Source of the DNA: Parvibaculum sp041688015 | GTDB lineage: Bacteria > Pseudomonadota > Alphaproteobacteria > Parvibaculales > Parvibaculaceae | DNA length: 64,000 nucleotides | Reading direction: 5' to 3' | Assembly (NCBI GenBank): GCA_041688015.1 | Contig: JBDNIY010000007.1 | Span: forward strand, 137,183-201,182 | Shown: one piece after another, positions 8,281 to 17,580 of the stretch | How the letters are laid out: each line of letters opens with the position of its first letter | How positions within the stretch are numbered: the stretch's first letter is position 1 | Made by a program: the position numbers and the translations under genes | The notes under the pieces: model-generated | What the model was told of the DNA's origin: nothing | Databases searched by the model: none | Seen by the model: the letters and a program-made list of their open reading frames with translations, nothing else

Positions 8281-8427
8281 GATCTAGGCTTCCAGTGGAG
8301 CCGCGCGAATGAACTTAAGCGAAAGCGGCGTTGTAGGGTAAACCAGCAGCGCCGCTTTTGTGTCATAGAGCTGCAGGTTAGTGTAATGTGTGCGGAACAG
8401 GTTTCCGTTAGGTGTGGGTGAAGATAC

Positions 8428-9303
8428 ATGGACATTCGCAAGGTCGGCGTCATCGGTGCTGGACAGATGGGAAACGGCATCGCGCATGTCTGTGCGCTGG
8501 CAGGCTATGACGTGCTGCTGCACGACATCACACGTGACCGCATCGAAGCGGGTCTTGCCACGATCAACGGCAACATGACACGTCAGGTCGGGTCGGGCCG
8601 TATCACCGCTGAAGAACGCGACGCCGCGCTCGATCGCATTTCGCCCGCCATTGGGCTTGATGCTTTCGAGGCAACCGATCTCGTCATCGAAAGTGCCAGC
8701 GAAGACGAGGCCATCAAACGCAAGATTTTTGCCGATCTCTGCCCTCATCTGCGCAGCGACGCGCTGATCGCCACTAATACTTCATCCATCTCCATTACCC
8801 GCCTTGCTGCCTCAACCGACCGGCCTGAAAAATTCATCGGCGTGCATTTCATGAACCCCGTGCCCGTCATGGAACTCGTGGAGCTTGTGCGCGGCATTGC
8901 CACCGACGACGAAACCTTCGACGCCGTGCGCGCGATGACCAAAAGTCTCGGCAAAAAGATCGCTAATGCCGAAGATTTCCCGGCCTTCATCGTCAATCGC
9001 ATCCTGCTCCCCATGATCAATGAAGCCGTCTATGTGCTTTATGAGGGCGTTGGCTCGGTCGAGAGCATCGACAAGGCCATGCGGCTGGGGGCCAACCATC
9101 CGATGGGGCCGTTGCAGCTTGCCGACTTCATTGGCTTAGATACCTGCCTTTCCATCATGCAGGTCCTGCATGATGGGCTGTCGGACTCGAAATACCGCCC
9201 CTGCCCGCTTCTCGTCAAATATGTCGAAGCGGGCTGGCTGGGGCGCAAGACACAGCGCGGTTTCTACGATTATCGCGGTGAAAAGCCCGTTCCGACGCGA
9301 TAA
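8428..9303 (+). CDS. hbdA: 3-hydroxybutyryl-CoA dehydrogenase
   Basis: 291-residue NAD(P)-dependent 3-hydroxyacyl-CoA dehydrogenase. The Rossmann motif GAGQMGNGIAHV is at residues 10-21. The catalytic histidine lies in GVHFMNPVPVMELVE and the C-terminal dimerisation domain is complete. It interconverts (S)-3-hydroxybutyryl-CoA and acetoacetyl-CoA. Its place after etfBA is common in alphaproteobacteria. It differs from the (R)-specific PhaB reductase at 39052, so the organism holds both stereospecific routes. ATG 8428 is the only sensible start. Confidence 0.93.
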   Translation: MDIRKVGVIGAGQMGNGIAHVCALAGYDVLLHDITRDRIEAGLATINGNMTRQVGSGRITAEERDAALDRISPAIGLDAFEATDLVIESASEDEAIKRKIFADLCPHLRSDALIATNTSSISITRLAASTDRPEKFIGVHFMNPVPVMELVELVRGIATDDETFDAVRAMTKSLGKKIANAEDFPAFIVNRILLPMINEAVYVLYEGVGSVESIDKAMRLGANHPMGPLQLADFIGLDTCLSIMQVLHDGLSDSKYRPCPLLVKYVEAGWLGRKTQRGFYDYRGEKPVPTR

Positions 9304-9417
9304 GGCGGTAAATGATCCACACAGGCACAATCGCCCTCCACATTTCTCGGGCAATTTGGAATTTCGTTAACCCTGCTCTGCGAGACTGACTTCAAGTCTT
9401 ACTCCAGACAGGGGGCT

Positions 9418-9927
9418 GTGGTGGTTCTGACGATGGAAAATTTGGAGGCACCGGAAACCGACTTCTGGTTTCTCGAAGTGCCCAAACACCCGACCGTTGC
9501 TCGTTTTCTGACCTATTGGACCGAGAAACGCGGCACGCGTGCCTATCCTGATCGCGCCGACATCCTGCCCGCCGATATCGTGCCCTTGCTGCCCCATGTC
9601 GTCATCTATGACGTGGTTGACGGGGGCAAAGACTTTCGCGTCCGCGTTTTTGGCACCGCCATTGTCGAGCTTGTCGGCGAAGAGCGCACCGGCATGTTGA
9701 TCTCCGAATTCGGCCACAGCGCCAAACTACCGACACAACCTCATGCCGTGCAGCGCCGTTGGAGGGACAGCCTTCAAGCGTCCTATAAGACGGGTCACCC
9801 CGTCCTTGTCGGCGGTCGTATGTCCAGCTCGCAGCGTCCCTATATTGTCTGGCACGGCATTTCCTGCCCGCTCAGCGACGGCGGAAATGATATTCAAAAA
9901 ATGATTGGCGTCATGGTCGCCGAATAA
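9418..9927 (+). CDS. PAS-domain protein, PAS_5-like (first of a tandem pair)
   Basis: 169 residues, essentially one PAS-like domain of the alphaproteobacterial PAS_5 type, with no output domain. The core pattern KRGTRAYPDRADILPADIVPLLP, split here as KRGTRAYPDRADILP and ADIVPLLP, is followed by FRVRVFGTAIVELVGEERTG. It is clearly paralogous to the gene 55 bp downstream. The start is uncertain: GTG at 9418 or 9421, or ATG at 9433. Stand-alone PAS_5 proteins are mostly uncharacterised; some act in motility or stress signalling. Ligand and partner are unknown. Confidence 0.8.
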   Translation: MVVLTMENLEAPETDFWFLEVPKHPTVARFLTYWTEKRGTRAYPDRADILPADIVPLLPHVVIYDVVDGGKDFRVRVFGTAIVELVGEERTGMLISEFGHSAKLPTQPHAVQRRWRDSLQASYKTGHPVLVGGRMSSSQRPYIVWHGISCPLSDGGNDIQKMIGVMVAE

Positions 9928-9981
9928 TCGCAAGCAGGCGCCTGATCCTATGGAACAGACGCCTGCCCGGAAGGCATTTAA

Positions 9982-10494
9982 ATGGGCAAATCACTGAACG
10001 TTGCCCAATCAGAGGCACCTCTTCATTTTCTGGGTGTGCCCGAACATCCAGATGTTACAACCCTATCGAATTATTGGGATATGAAACGCGGTACGCGCGC
10101 CATGCTGGATCGCGCGGATATTGTGCCATCTGAAATTATCCGCTTGCTGCCTTTCCTCTTCATTTGCGAAGTCATTAACCAGGGCGAAGATTTCCGCTTC
10201 CGTCTTTGTGGTACCGCGATTGTTGATCTGGTTGGCGTTGAATTGACCGGCAAGCAGATTTTGAATCTCGGCACGCAATCGCAAATCGTCACCAATATCG
10301 CCGCTGCAAAACGCCGCTGGCATGAAATCGTCGCCGTGGCGTTCAAGACGTTGCAGCCGACATTCGTCACCAGCACCTTCGTCAACACCGTCCACCGCCA
10401 AATTGTCTGGCATAGCTTCACCGCACCCTTGACCACGGGTGGGGCGGAGGTCACACAAGTTTTAGGTGGCCTGTTTTTCGACCCAGGACATTGA
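9982..10494 (+). CDS. PAS-domain protein, PAS_5-like (second of a tandem pair)
   Basis: 170-residue paralogue of the preceding gene. Shared blocks are YWDMKRGTRAMLDRADIVPS, IIRLLP and FRFRLCGTAIVDLVG; identity is high in the N-terminal half and falls in the C-terminal half, suggesting an old duplication with divergence of the sensing pocket. ATG 9982. Its TGA stop is in the same reading frame as the methyltransferase remnant that follows immediately, so suppression of this stop would give a PAS-methyltransferase fusion. Confidence 0.8.
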   Translation: MGKSLNVAQSEAPLHFLGVPEHPDVTTLSNYWDMKRGTRAMLDRADIVPSEIIRLLPFLFICEVINQGEDFRFRLCGTAIVDLVGVELTGKQILNLGTQSQIVTNIAAAKRRWHEIVAVAFKTLQPTFVTSTFVNTVHRQIVWHSFTAPLTTGGAEVTQVLGGLFFDPGH

Positions 10495-10500
10495 CCCTCA

Positions 10501-11223
10501 TCTTTACGCGGCACCAGCCTTGATCCCCTGATCCTTGATGAACTGGGTAATGTAAAAGGGCTTTCGCTTCTTCATCTGCAATGTCATTTCGGCCTCGATA
10601 CGCTCTCGCTTGTCCGCCTTGGCGCGACCGTGACAGGTCTCGACTTTTCCCCCAAAGCGATTGCTACCGCCCGCAGCCTTGCCACAGAGACCGGTATTGA
10701 CGCACGCTTCATCGAAGGCCGCGTCGATGACGCCGCCACACTTGCTGGCACCGGTTTTGATCTCGTCTTTACAAGCTGGGGCGTCCTCATCTGGCTGCCC
10801 GACATCGCGCTCTGGGCGCGCACTGTGGCCCAATGCCTAAAACCCGGCGGCCGCTTCTACATCGCCGAAGGTCATCCGATCCTCTGGATCTTTGAAGATA
10901 ATAAGGACCGCTATCTCGACAATCTCAATGTCGTGCGGTCCTATTTTCTCGATGGGCCACAGGCTTGGGAAAACCCCTTTGACTATGCCGAGCCAAGCGT
11001 TTCACTCAAACATCACCGATCAAACGAATGGCAACACGGCATCGGTGAAGTCGTCACCGCCTTGGCTGACGCAGGCCTCCGCATCGAATTCCTGCATGAA
11101 CATGACCGACTGGTCTGGCCGGGCATTCCCGGCATGGTCAAGGGCGACGAGCATTATTTCACGGCGCCCGAAGGCACGCCGCGCCTCCCCTTTGCCTATT
11201 CCATCAGTGCGCGTAAGATTTGA
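10501..11223 (+). pseudogene. Class I SAM methyltransferase lacking its 5' end
   Basis: The frame encodes most of a SAM methyltransferase. The nucleotide-binding motif LLHLQCHFGLDTLS is at 10567-10608, followed by GLDFSPKAIATA, FDLVFTSWGVLIWLPD, LKPGGRFYIAEGHP and a normal C-terminus. The homologous part begins soon after the upstream PAS stop (SLRGTSLDPLILDELG), but there is no ATG, GTG or TTG in frame before 10630. The GTG at 10630 would delete motif I. About 20-40 N-terminal residues expected for the family are missing. The gene is therefore probably a 5'-deleted pseudogene, unless it starts at a CTG or is translated by readthrough from the PAS gene. The 3' end overlaps the convergent TlpA-like gene by 20 bp. 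Confidence 0.75.
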
Positions 11224-11821
11224 CGGCAGCCGCCATCAGCGCCTTGGCCTCGTCCGTGTTCCATTCGGCCGGCCCGACGAGCCGCCCAAGCTCAAGCCCC
11301 TTAGGCGACAACAGCACCGTCGTCGGCAACCCATAGCCCTTCAGACTAAAGTTCGCCCGCGAGGTCGGATCATTGTAAAGCGTCAGATGGGTGGCATTGA
11401 TCGAGGCGAGAAACTTGCGCGCATCTTCCAGCCCGTCCTTGTCCACACTCAAGGCCAAAACCTGAAATGTGTCGCTGCCCATATCCCCCTCAAGCGCGTC
11501 CAAAGTGGGCATTTCCTCACGACAAGGCACACACCAGCTCGCCCAAAGGTTCAACAGCACCACCTGGTTCTTAAAGTCGGACAAATGCACCTTTTTGCCG
11601 TTTCCGTCCTGAAATTCAAGGTCTGGCACAGGGGCCGGTGTGGCCAGCGGCCTAAAATTGGCCACCGTTCCAACCGCATATTCCGCCAAAGGCGAGCTGA
11701 CCGCCGCACCTTCGCCCTGCAAAACATTGATTTGTGGCCCTGCGATCAAGTATACCGCGGCAATGATAAGCGTGCCGATGCCAACGAAAATGGCGATAAG
11801 CTTCGACTGAAACTGAAACAT
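11204..11821 (-). CDS. tlpA: TlpA-like membrane-anchored thiol:disulfide oxidoreductase
   Basis: 205 residues: an N-terminal membrane anchor (about residues 6-27), a linker, then a thioredoxin fold with the redox centre WASWCVPCREEMP and the cis-proline region GLPTTVLLSPKG. Such proteins act in the periplasm, often in cytochrome c or cytochrome oxidase maturation. The ATG at 11821 (MFQFQSK) is chosen; a longer upstream frame runs into argH. It is divergent from argH with 60 bp between, a common alphaproteobacterial arrangement. Confidence 0.88.
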   Translation of the reverse strand: MFQFQSKLIAIFVGIGTLIIAAVYLIAGPQINVLQGEGAAVSSPLAEYAVGTVANFRPLATPAPVPDLEFQDGNGKKVHLSDFKNQVVLLNLWASWCVPCREEMPTLDALEGDMGSDTFQVLALSVDKDGLEDARKFLASINATHLTLYNDPTSRANFSLKGYGLPTTVLLSPKGLELGRLVGPAEWNTDEAKALMAAAVKSYAH

Positions 11822-11881
11822 CGGATGTCTCCCCAAAACCAATATGGGGCACGTCCGGGGCGAGAACCCAGAGAACCCTAG

Positions 11882-13270
11882 ATGAGCAATAAAATGTGGG
11901 GCGGCCGTTTTGGCGAAGGCCCCGACACGATTATGGAGGAAATCAATGCCTCCATCGGCTTCGATCAGCGTTTCTTTGCCCAGGACATCCAGGGTTCCAA
12001 AGCGCATTGCGCCATGTTGGCCGAAACAGGAATTATCTCAAGAGCCGATGCGGACCAGATTGTCGCGGGCCTTGATGCGGTCTTGAGCGAAATCGAGGCG
12101 GGCCGCTTCACCTTCAAGCGCGAGCTTGAAGACATCCACATGAATGTCGAATCGCGTTTATCCGATTTGATCGGAGCCGCTGCCGGACGCCTCCACACCG
12201 CGCGCTCGCGCAACGATCAAGTCGCGCTCGACTTCAAACTTTATATCCGTGACACCATCGACCATCTCGACGAGCAATTGGCCGAGTTTCAGCTCGCGCT
12301 GGTCGAAAAGGCCGAGGCCCATGCCGCCACCATCATGCCGGGCTTCACGCATCTGCAAACTGCCCAGCCCGTCACCTTCGGCCACCATTGCTTGGCCTAT
12401 GTCGAAATGGCCGCGCGCGACCGTGGGCGTCTTGCTGATGCGCGCAAGCGCCTCAACGAAAGCCCGCTTGGCGCTGCCGCGCTCGCTGGCACATCGTTCC
12501 CAATCGATCGACACAGCACGGCCAAGGAACTTGGCTTTGATGGCCCAACGCGCAATTCGCTCGACAGCGTGTCCGATCGTGATTTCGTGCTCGAAACCCT
12601 CTCAGCTTGCGCCATCGCGGCGACGCATCTGTCGCGTCTGGCCGAAGAAATCGTCATCTGGTCCACCTTCGGCTTCAACTTCGTGCGCCTGCGTGACAGC
12701 TTCACCACCGGCTCGTCGATCATGCCGCAAAAGCGCAATCCTGATGCTGCCGAGCTTGTCCGCGCCAAGTCTGGCCGCGTTATCGGTGCCTTGACGGCGC
12801 TGCTCGTCGTGATGAAAGGCCTGCCGCTCGCCTATTCCAAGGACATGCAGGAAGACAAGGAAGCCGCCTTTGATGCGCTGGACGCGCTGTCGCTGTCGCT
12901 AGCCGCCATGACCGGCATGATTTCGAGCATGAGCATCAATGAAGAGGCCATGCGGGCAGCTGCCTCACGCGGCTTTTCCACCGCCACCGACCTTGCTGAT
13001 TGGCTTGTGCGGGCGCTCAATTTGCCCTTCCGTCAGGCCCATCACGTCACCGGCACACTGGTCGCTATGGCCGAAAAAAAGGGCGTCGATCTCGATGCTC
13101 TGTCACTGGTTGAGATGCAAAGCGTTGAACCCGGCATCACCGACGAGGTCTATTCGGTGCTGGGCGTCGATAATTCAGTGGCCAGCCGCACCAGTTTCGG
13201 CGGCACCGCTCCCGATAATGTGCGCGCGGCCGCTGCAAAATGGCGCGCAACGCTTGGCCGCAACGGTTAA
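11882..13270 (+). CDS. argH: Argininosuccinate lyase
   Basis: 462 residues, the normal length. Cleaves argininosuccinate to arginine and fumarate, the last step of arginine synthesis. The start MSNKMWGGRFGEGPD, the substrate-binding HTARSRNDQVALDF and the fumarase-superfamily signature GSSIMPQKRNPD, with the catalytic serine, are all present. It heads the run argH-lptM-lysA-TIGR02302 on the plus strand. Confidence 0.97.
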   Translation: MSNKMWGGRFGEGPDTIMEEINASIGFDQRFFAQDIQGSKAHCAMLAETGIISRADADQIVAGLDAVLSEIEAGRFTFKRELEDIHMNVESRLSDLIGAAAGRLHTARSRNDQVALDFKLYIRDTIDHLDEQLAEFQLALVEKAEAHAATIMPGFTHLQTAQPVTFGHHCLAYVEMAARDRGRLADARKRLNESPLGAAALAGTSFPIDRHSTAKELGFDGPTRNSLDSVSDRDFVLETLSACAIAATHLSRLAEEIVIWSTFGFNFVRLRDSFTTGSSIMPQKRNPDAAELVRAKSGRVIGALTALLVVMKGLPLAYSKDMQEDKEAAFDALDALSLSLAAMTGMISSMSINEEAMRAAASRGFSTATDLADWLVRALNLPFRQAHHVTGTLVAMAEKKGVDLDALSLVEMQSVEPGITDEVYSVLGVDNSVASRTSFGGTAPDNVRAAAAKWRATLGRNG

Positions 13271-13322
13271 GCTAACGCAGAATAGCGATCAACCCAATCT
13301 GGGCAAGAGGAAGCGACACCGC

Positions 13323-13562
13323 ATGACCAAGCATTTTACGATGGCGATCATGGCATTGGCCTTGCTGCTAACTCTTGGCGCCTGTGGCCGCAAAGGCGAT
13401 CTCGAACCGCCACCCAGCACGCCCGCCCATGCCACTAGCGCCTCTCAGGGCGACTGCTCCTCTGTGGGCGACCGTTCGGCTGCCCCGATTGACGCCACTG
13501 CCGGTGGCGCGCAGTCCGGCAATCCCAACCGCATGCCCGATACGGGCCTTCCCCCCTGCTAG
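13323..13562 (+). CDS. lptM: Small lipoprotein, LptM-like
   Basis: 79-residue lipoprotein with a short hydrophobic signal and lipobox LGAC at about residues 18-21, followed by the family signature GRKGDLEPP. LptM (YifL) assists maturation of the LptD LPS translocon in the outer membrane. The argH-lptM-lysA order is conserved in many proteobacteria. The tail after residue 30 is low-complexity (Ala, Pro, Ser, Gly) and ends with two or more cysteines. ATG 13323 lies 52 bp after argH. Confidence 0.85.
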   Translation: MTKHFTMAIMALALLLTLGACGRKGDLEPPPSTPAHATSASQGDCSSVGDRSAAPIDATAGGAQSGNPNRMPDTGLPPC

Positions 13563-13617
13563 GCCACCCGCGCCGGCAAGGCCTATCCGAAAGCTCCATC
13601 CGAAAGCTGATGTCTCG

Positions 13618-14904
13618 ATGAACCATTTTGAGTACCAAAACGGCCAGCTCTGTGCCGAAGGCGTCGCGATTTCTGACATCGCGGAAGCCGTCGGCACCCC
13701 GTTCTATTGCTATTCATCGGCCACACTAAAGTGTCATGCGCGCGTCTTCATGGACGCCTTCAAGGGCCAGCCCGCGCGCCTGTGCTATTCGGTCAAAGCA
13801 AACTCAAACCTTGCCGTCATCGCCACATTAGCCGCCGAAGGCGCTGGTGCCGACGTTGTCTCGGAAGGCGAACTCCGCCGCGCCCTTGCCGTCGGCATCG
13901 CGCCCGCCCAGATCGTCTTTTCCGGCGTCGGCAAGACCGCCATCGAATTGGCCTATGCGCTGGACGTTGGCATCGACCAGTTCAACGTCGAAAGCGAACC
14001 CGAACTTGAGCTTCTTGCCGAAATCGCTGCTGCAAAGAACCTGATCGCCAAGATCGCTATTCGCGTCAATCCCGATGTGGACGCCAAAACGCACGCCAAA
14101 ATCGCCACCGGCAAAGCAGAAAATAAATTCGGCATCTCTTGGCAGCGCGCGCCCGCTGTCTATGCCCGCGCCGCCGAACTGCCCTCCATCGCCGCCATCG
14201 GCATCGACGTCCATATCGGCTCGCAACTGACCTCGCTCGCCCCCTTTGAAGCCGCCTTCACCCGCGTTGCGGGCATGGTCGAGGCCTTGCGCGCCAGCGG
14301 ACACACCATTTCGCACATCGACCTAGGCGGCGGCCTCGGCATCCCTTATCGCGGCGACAATGATATTCCGCCGCATCCAGATGAATATGCCGCTCTCGTC
14401 AAACGCACGGTCGGCCATCTGGGCTGCGAGCTCACCTTCGAGCCGGGCCGCTTGATTGTCGGCAATGCCGGCATTCTGGTTGCCCGCGTCATCTATGTGA
14501 AGGAAGGCGATGGCCGTACCTTCGCCATCGTCGATGCCGCCATGAACGATCTGATCCGCCCAACGCTCTACGAAGCCTTCCACGAGATTCGCCCGGTCGT
14601 TGAACCCACCGGTTCCGATCTCACCACCTATGATGTCGTTGGGCCTGTCTGCGAAACTGGCGACTATCTGGCCAAGGGCCGTGACCTTCCGCCTTTGCGC
14701 GCCGACGATCTTGTCGCCATCATGTCGGCAGGTGCCTATGGCGCGGTGCAGGCCTCGTCCTACAACACCCGTCCCCTTGTGCCCGAAGTGCTGGTGCGCG
14801 GTGATGAATTTGCCATCATCCGCGCGCGCCCCGATTATGACGAAATTCTGAAGCAGGATAAGATTCCAGCCTGGCTTCAGCCGGATAAAAACCCATCGCG
14901 CTAG
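13618..14904 (+). CDS. lysA: Diaminopimelate decarboxylase
   Basis: 428-residue PLP enzyme converting meso-diaminopimelate to lysine. The PLP lysine lies in LCYSVKANSNLAV. Other motifs are the IDVHIGSQLTS segment, the phosphate-binding GGGLGIPY and FEPGRLIVGNAG, and the active-site GPVCETGDYLAK. The start ATG 13618 (MNHFEYQNG) is chosen because the longer upstream frame overlaps lptM in another frame and has no family similarity. A short direct repeat CCGAAAGCT flanks the region just before the start. Confidence 0.96.
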   Translation: MNHFEYQNGQLCAEGVAISDIAEAVGTPFYCYSSATLKCHARVFMDAFKGQPARLCYSVKANSNLAVIATLAAEGAGADVVSEGELRRALAVGIAPAQIVFSGVGKTAIELAYALDVGIDQFNVESEPELELLAEIAAAKNLIAKIAIRVNPDVDAKTHAKIATGKAENKFGISWQRAPAVYARAAELPSIAAIGIDVHIGSQLTSLAPFEAAFTRVAGMVEALRASGHTISHIDLGGGLGIPYRGDNDIPPHPDEYAALVKRTVGHLGCELTFEPGRLIVGNAGILVARVIYVKEGDGRTFAIVDAAMNDLIRPTLYEAFHEIRPVVEPTGSDLTTYDVVGPVCETGDYLAKGRDLPPLRADDLVAIMSAGAYGAVQASSYNTRPLVPEVLVRGDEFAIIRARPDYDEILKQDKIPAWLQPDKNPSR

Positions 14905-14949
14905 TCGGTCCGTCACGGGCCTCATCGGCGCCCTAATGCAGATCGGCAT

Positions 14950-17550
14950 GTGAGCTTGAGCGGCAATACCCCCCCCCCATCGCCGTCCGACAGGCGCCCG
15001 TTGCCGCGCGGTATCGAACGCCGCGTTCGCCTCGCTCGCTGGCTGCTCGTCTGGGAACGGCTCTGGACAGGCCTATGGACCGCTGTCGTTCTCACTGGGC
15101 TTTTCATTGCTTGCGCCCTCTTTGGGGTCTTTAGCGGTCTGCCGCTGGCTGCCCATTGGGCCCTGCTCGGCGTTTTCACGCTCCTCGTCGCGACGGCGCT
15201 CTGGCACGGGCTCAGAGGCTTCCGCTGGCCAGATCGCAATGCGGCCCTCCAGCATCTGGAAACCGCCTCAAGCCTCGCCCACCAGCCTCTCAGTGCCTAT
15301 GAAGACGTGCCCGCCCCCGGCTCAGGTGACGCCGCCCTCTGGCGCGCCCATCAGACTTGGCTCAGCACCCGCCTGAAAAAGCTAAAACTCGGCTTTGCCG
15401 CCCCCGGCCTCACCGCGCTCGACCCCTATGCCTTGCGCGCCATCGTTGTCCTGCTGCTCGTCATAGGCTTTGCAGGCACCGGCTCCGGCCGCGCCACGCG
15501 TGTTATGGAAGCCTTCTTCCCTGGCTCAGGGGCAGCGCGCGCCGTCTCCATCGAAGCCTGGATTACGCCACCTGCCTATACCGGCCTGCCCCCCGTCTAT
15601 CTTGAGCAGGACGAGACCAACGCCGCCAACCCCGCTGTCAAACCTGTCGCCCAAACCGGCATCATCAAAGTGCCCGTCGGTAGCATCTTGTCGCTGCGCG
15701 CTCATGGCCTGCGCAATCCACCCGCGCTTGAAACCGGCAATGATGATCGTGGGCGCCCTGAGGCTCTCACCGATCTCGGCGATAGCAATTTCTCACTCGA
15801 CACCAAAATTACTGCCTCGGCCGAATTTGCCCTGACGCAAGGTGGGCGCCTGCTGCGCGGCTGGACGGTCGAAACCATCCCCGATCAGCCCCCCACCATC
15901 GCTTTCACCCAACCGCTCGCTCAAACGGCGTCTGGCTCGCTCCATTTCGCCTATAAGGTCGCCGACGACTATGGCGTGACGCAAGCCGAAGCGCGGATCG
16001 AACTGGCAAACATCCCGCGCAACGCCATCGCACTTGCGCCCAATCGCGCCAAGCCGCGAACACTGGGGAGCCTCCCCCCACCAGAGTTTTTTCGCCACGC
16101 GCGCGCCACCGCTCATGTCACACCGCCCGTCATCACTCTGCCGCTAAAGACGCTGCGCCCCAAATCCGGTGACGGCGAAACTTATGTCGACCTAATGCCG
16201 CACCCATGGGCGGGCCTGCCCGTCACCGTCACATTAGTCGCCAAAGATGATGCCGGACACGAAGGCTTGAGCACGCCCATTGCACTCACCTTGCCCGCCC
16301 GCAGCTTCACCAAGCCGCTGGCCGCCGCCACCATCGAGCAGCGCCGCGCGCTGGCCTTCGAGCCAACCTCGACCACTCGCGTCGCTCGTATTCTCGATGA
16401 TTTGACCGTCGATGGGGACCGCTATATCGCCGACCCTAGGGTCTATCTCAGCTTGCGCGCAGCCTATTGGCGCTTGCGCGTCGCCACGCGCGATAGCGAC
16501 CTCACCGGCATTTTTGATCTTCTTTGGTCGGTCGCTCTACGCATCGAGGACGGTGATCTCTCGATTGCCGAAAGCGATTTGCGCCGCGCCCGGGATGCAC
16601 TGACGAAGGCCTTGTCGTCAGGGGCCAGCGAAGATGAAATCGCTCAACTGCTCAACGAAATGCGAGACGCCTTCCAACGTTACATGGATGCGCTGGCCGC
16701 CAAGGGCGAAAGCCCTGATCAGGCCATGATGGAAAAATTTGCCCCGCAAGACGGTCAGACCATCGACCGCGATCAACTTGAAAAAATGCTGGGCCAAATC
16801 GGCGAACTGGCCCGCAGCGGCTCGCGCGAGCAAGCCCGCAAAATGTTAGAGCGCATGCAATCCATCATGGAAAACATGCAAACGCCAGATCAGAACCGTG
16901 CCATGAGCGACAGCGAAAAAGCCATGGCCAATGCTGTGGACCGCATGGGCGACATGATCAATCAGCAACGCGAGCTGATGGATAAGACCTTCCGTCAAAA
17001 GCCCACAGGCGACGAAGGCGAACAGGGCCGAGGTGACAGCCAAAGCCCCACTGGTCCAGATGGTAAAACCAAACACAATGAAAAAGCCCTACAGGCGCTG
17101 AAACATGCGCAGGAAGACCTTCGCAGCCAGTTTGAAGCTCTGCTGAAAGATCTTAAAAAATCAGGCATCAATATTCCCGATGCCTTGGGCAAGGCCGGAC
17201 AAGACATGAAAAACGCCGAGCAACGCCTTGACGACGGGCGCGCCGACCGCGCCACCGCCTCACAAGGTCAGGCCATCAAGGGCATGCGCGAAGGGGCGCA
17301 AGGTCTTGTCAACAAATTGGCGAAAAGCATGATGGGGCGAAGTGGTCAGGGACAGGCGCAACGTGGCCCCGGTGCCGATCCGCTGGGCCGGGGCAGCAAT
17401 CCGACAACGCAGAGCGGCAACAATGTACCAAGCCAGATCGACCGCCAGACCGCGCGCGACATCATCGAAGAACTACGCCGCCGCGCCAGCGAATTAGGGC
17501 GCCCTAAGGTCGAACTCGATTATCTGGAAAGATTGCTTAATCAGTTTTGA
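14950..17550 (+). CDS. TIGR02302 / DUF4175-family large membrane protein
   Basis: 866 residues. Three N-terminal membrane helices (about residues 40-62, 65-85 and 157-175) are followed by a large probably periplasmic region. After residue 530 comes a long charged, Gln/Met-rich coiled-coil section (RDQLEKMLGQIGELARSGSR and similar). The C-terminus DIIEELRRRASELGRPKVEL is the typical family end. Function is unknown; it follows argH-lysA in many alphaproteobacteria. The start is GTG 14950. An uninterrupted run of ten C occupies codons 7-10, so the gene is exposed to slippage. The last codons and stop are duplicated just downstream. Confidence 0.88.
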   Translation: MSLSGNTPPPSPSDRRPLPRGIERRVRLARWLLVWERLWTGLWTAVVLTGLFIACALFGVFSGLPLAAHWALLGVFTLLVATALWHGLRGFRWPDRNAALQHLETASSLAHQPLSAYEDVPAPGSGDAALWRAHQTWLSTRLKKLKLGFAAPGLTALDPYALRAIVVLLLVIGFAGTGSGRATRVMEAFFPGSGAARAVSIEAWITPPAYTGLPPVYLEQDETNAANPAVKPVAQTGIIKVPVGSILSLRAHGLRNPPALETGNDDRGRPEALTDLGDSNFSLDTKITASAEFALTQGGRLLRGWTVETIPDQPPTIAFTQPLAQTASGSLHFAYKVADDYGVTQAEARIELANIPRNAIALAPNRAKPRTLGSLPPPEFFRHARATAHVTPPVITLPLKTLRPKSGDGETYVDLMPHPWAGLPVTVTLVAKDDAGHEGLSTPIALTLPARSFTKPLAAATIEQRRALAFEPTSTTRVARILDDLTVDGDRYIADPRVYLSLRAAYWRLRVATRDSDLTGIFDLLWSVALRIEDGDLSIAESDLRRARDALTKALSSGASEDEIAQLLNEMRDAFQRYMDALAAKGESPDQAMMEKFAPQDGQTIDRDQLEKMLGQIGELARSGSREQARKMLERMQSIMENMQTPDQNRAMSDSEKAMANAVDRMGDMINQQRELMDKTFRQKPTGDEGEQGRGDSQSPTGPDGKTKHNEKALQALKHAQEDLRSQFEALLKDLKKSGINIPDALGKAGQDMKNAEQRLDDGRADRATASQGQAIKGMREGAQGLVNKLAKSMMGRSGQGQAQRGPGADPLGRGSNPTTQSGNNVPSQIDRQTARDIIEELRRRASELGRPKVELDYLERLLNQF
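14969..14978. repeat. C10 homopolymer at the start of the TIGR02302 gene
   Basis: Ten consecutive C residues at 14969-14978 encode Thr-Pro-Pro-Pro, beginning 19 bp after the GTG start. A gain or loss of one base would truncate the 866-residue protein. Confidence 0.95.
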
Positions 17551-17580
17551 CCGGGCAGTTTTGATCAGACGCCGCACTGG

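Noticed and set aside
10892..11881. 329-codon plus-strand frame overlapping the methyltransferase remnant and opposite the TlpA gene
   Set aside because: Covers two recognised coding sequences in other frames and lacks any motif.
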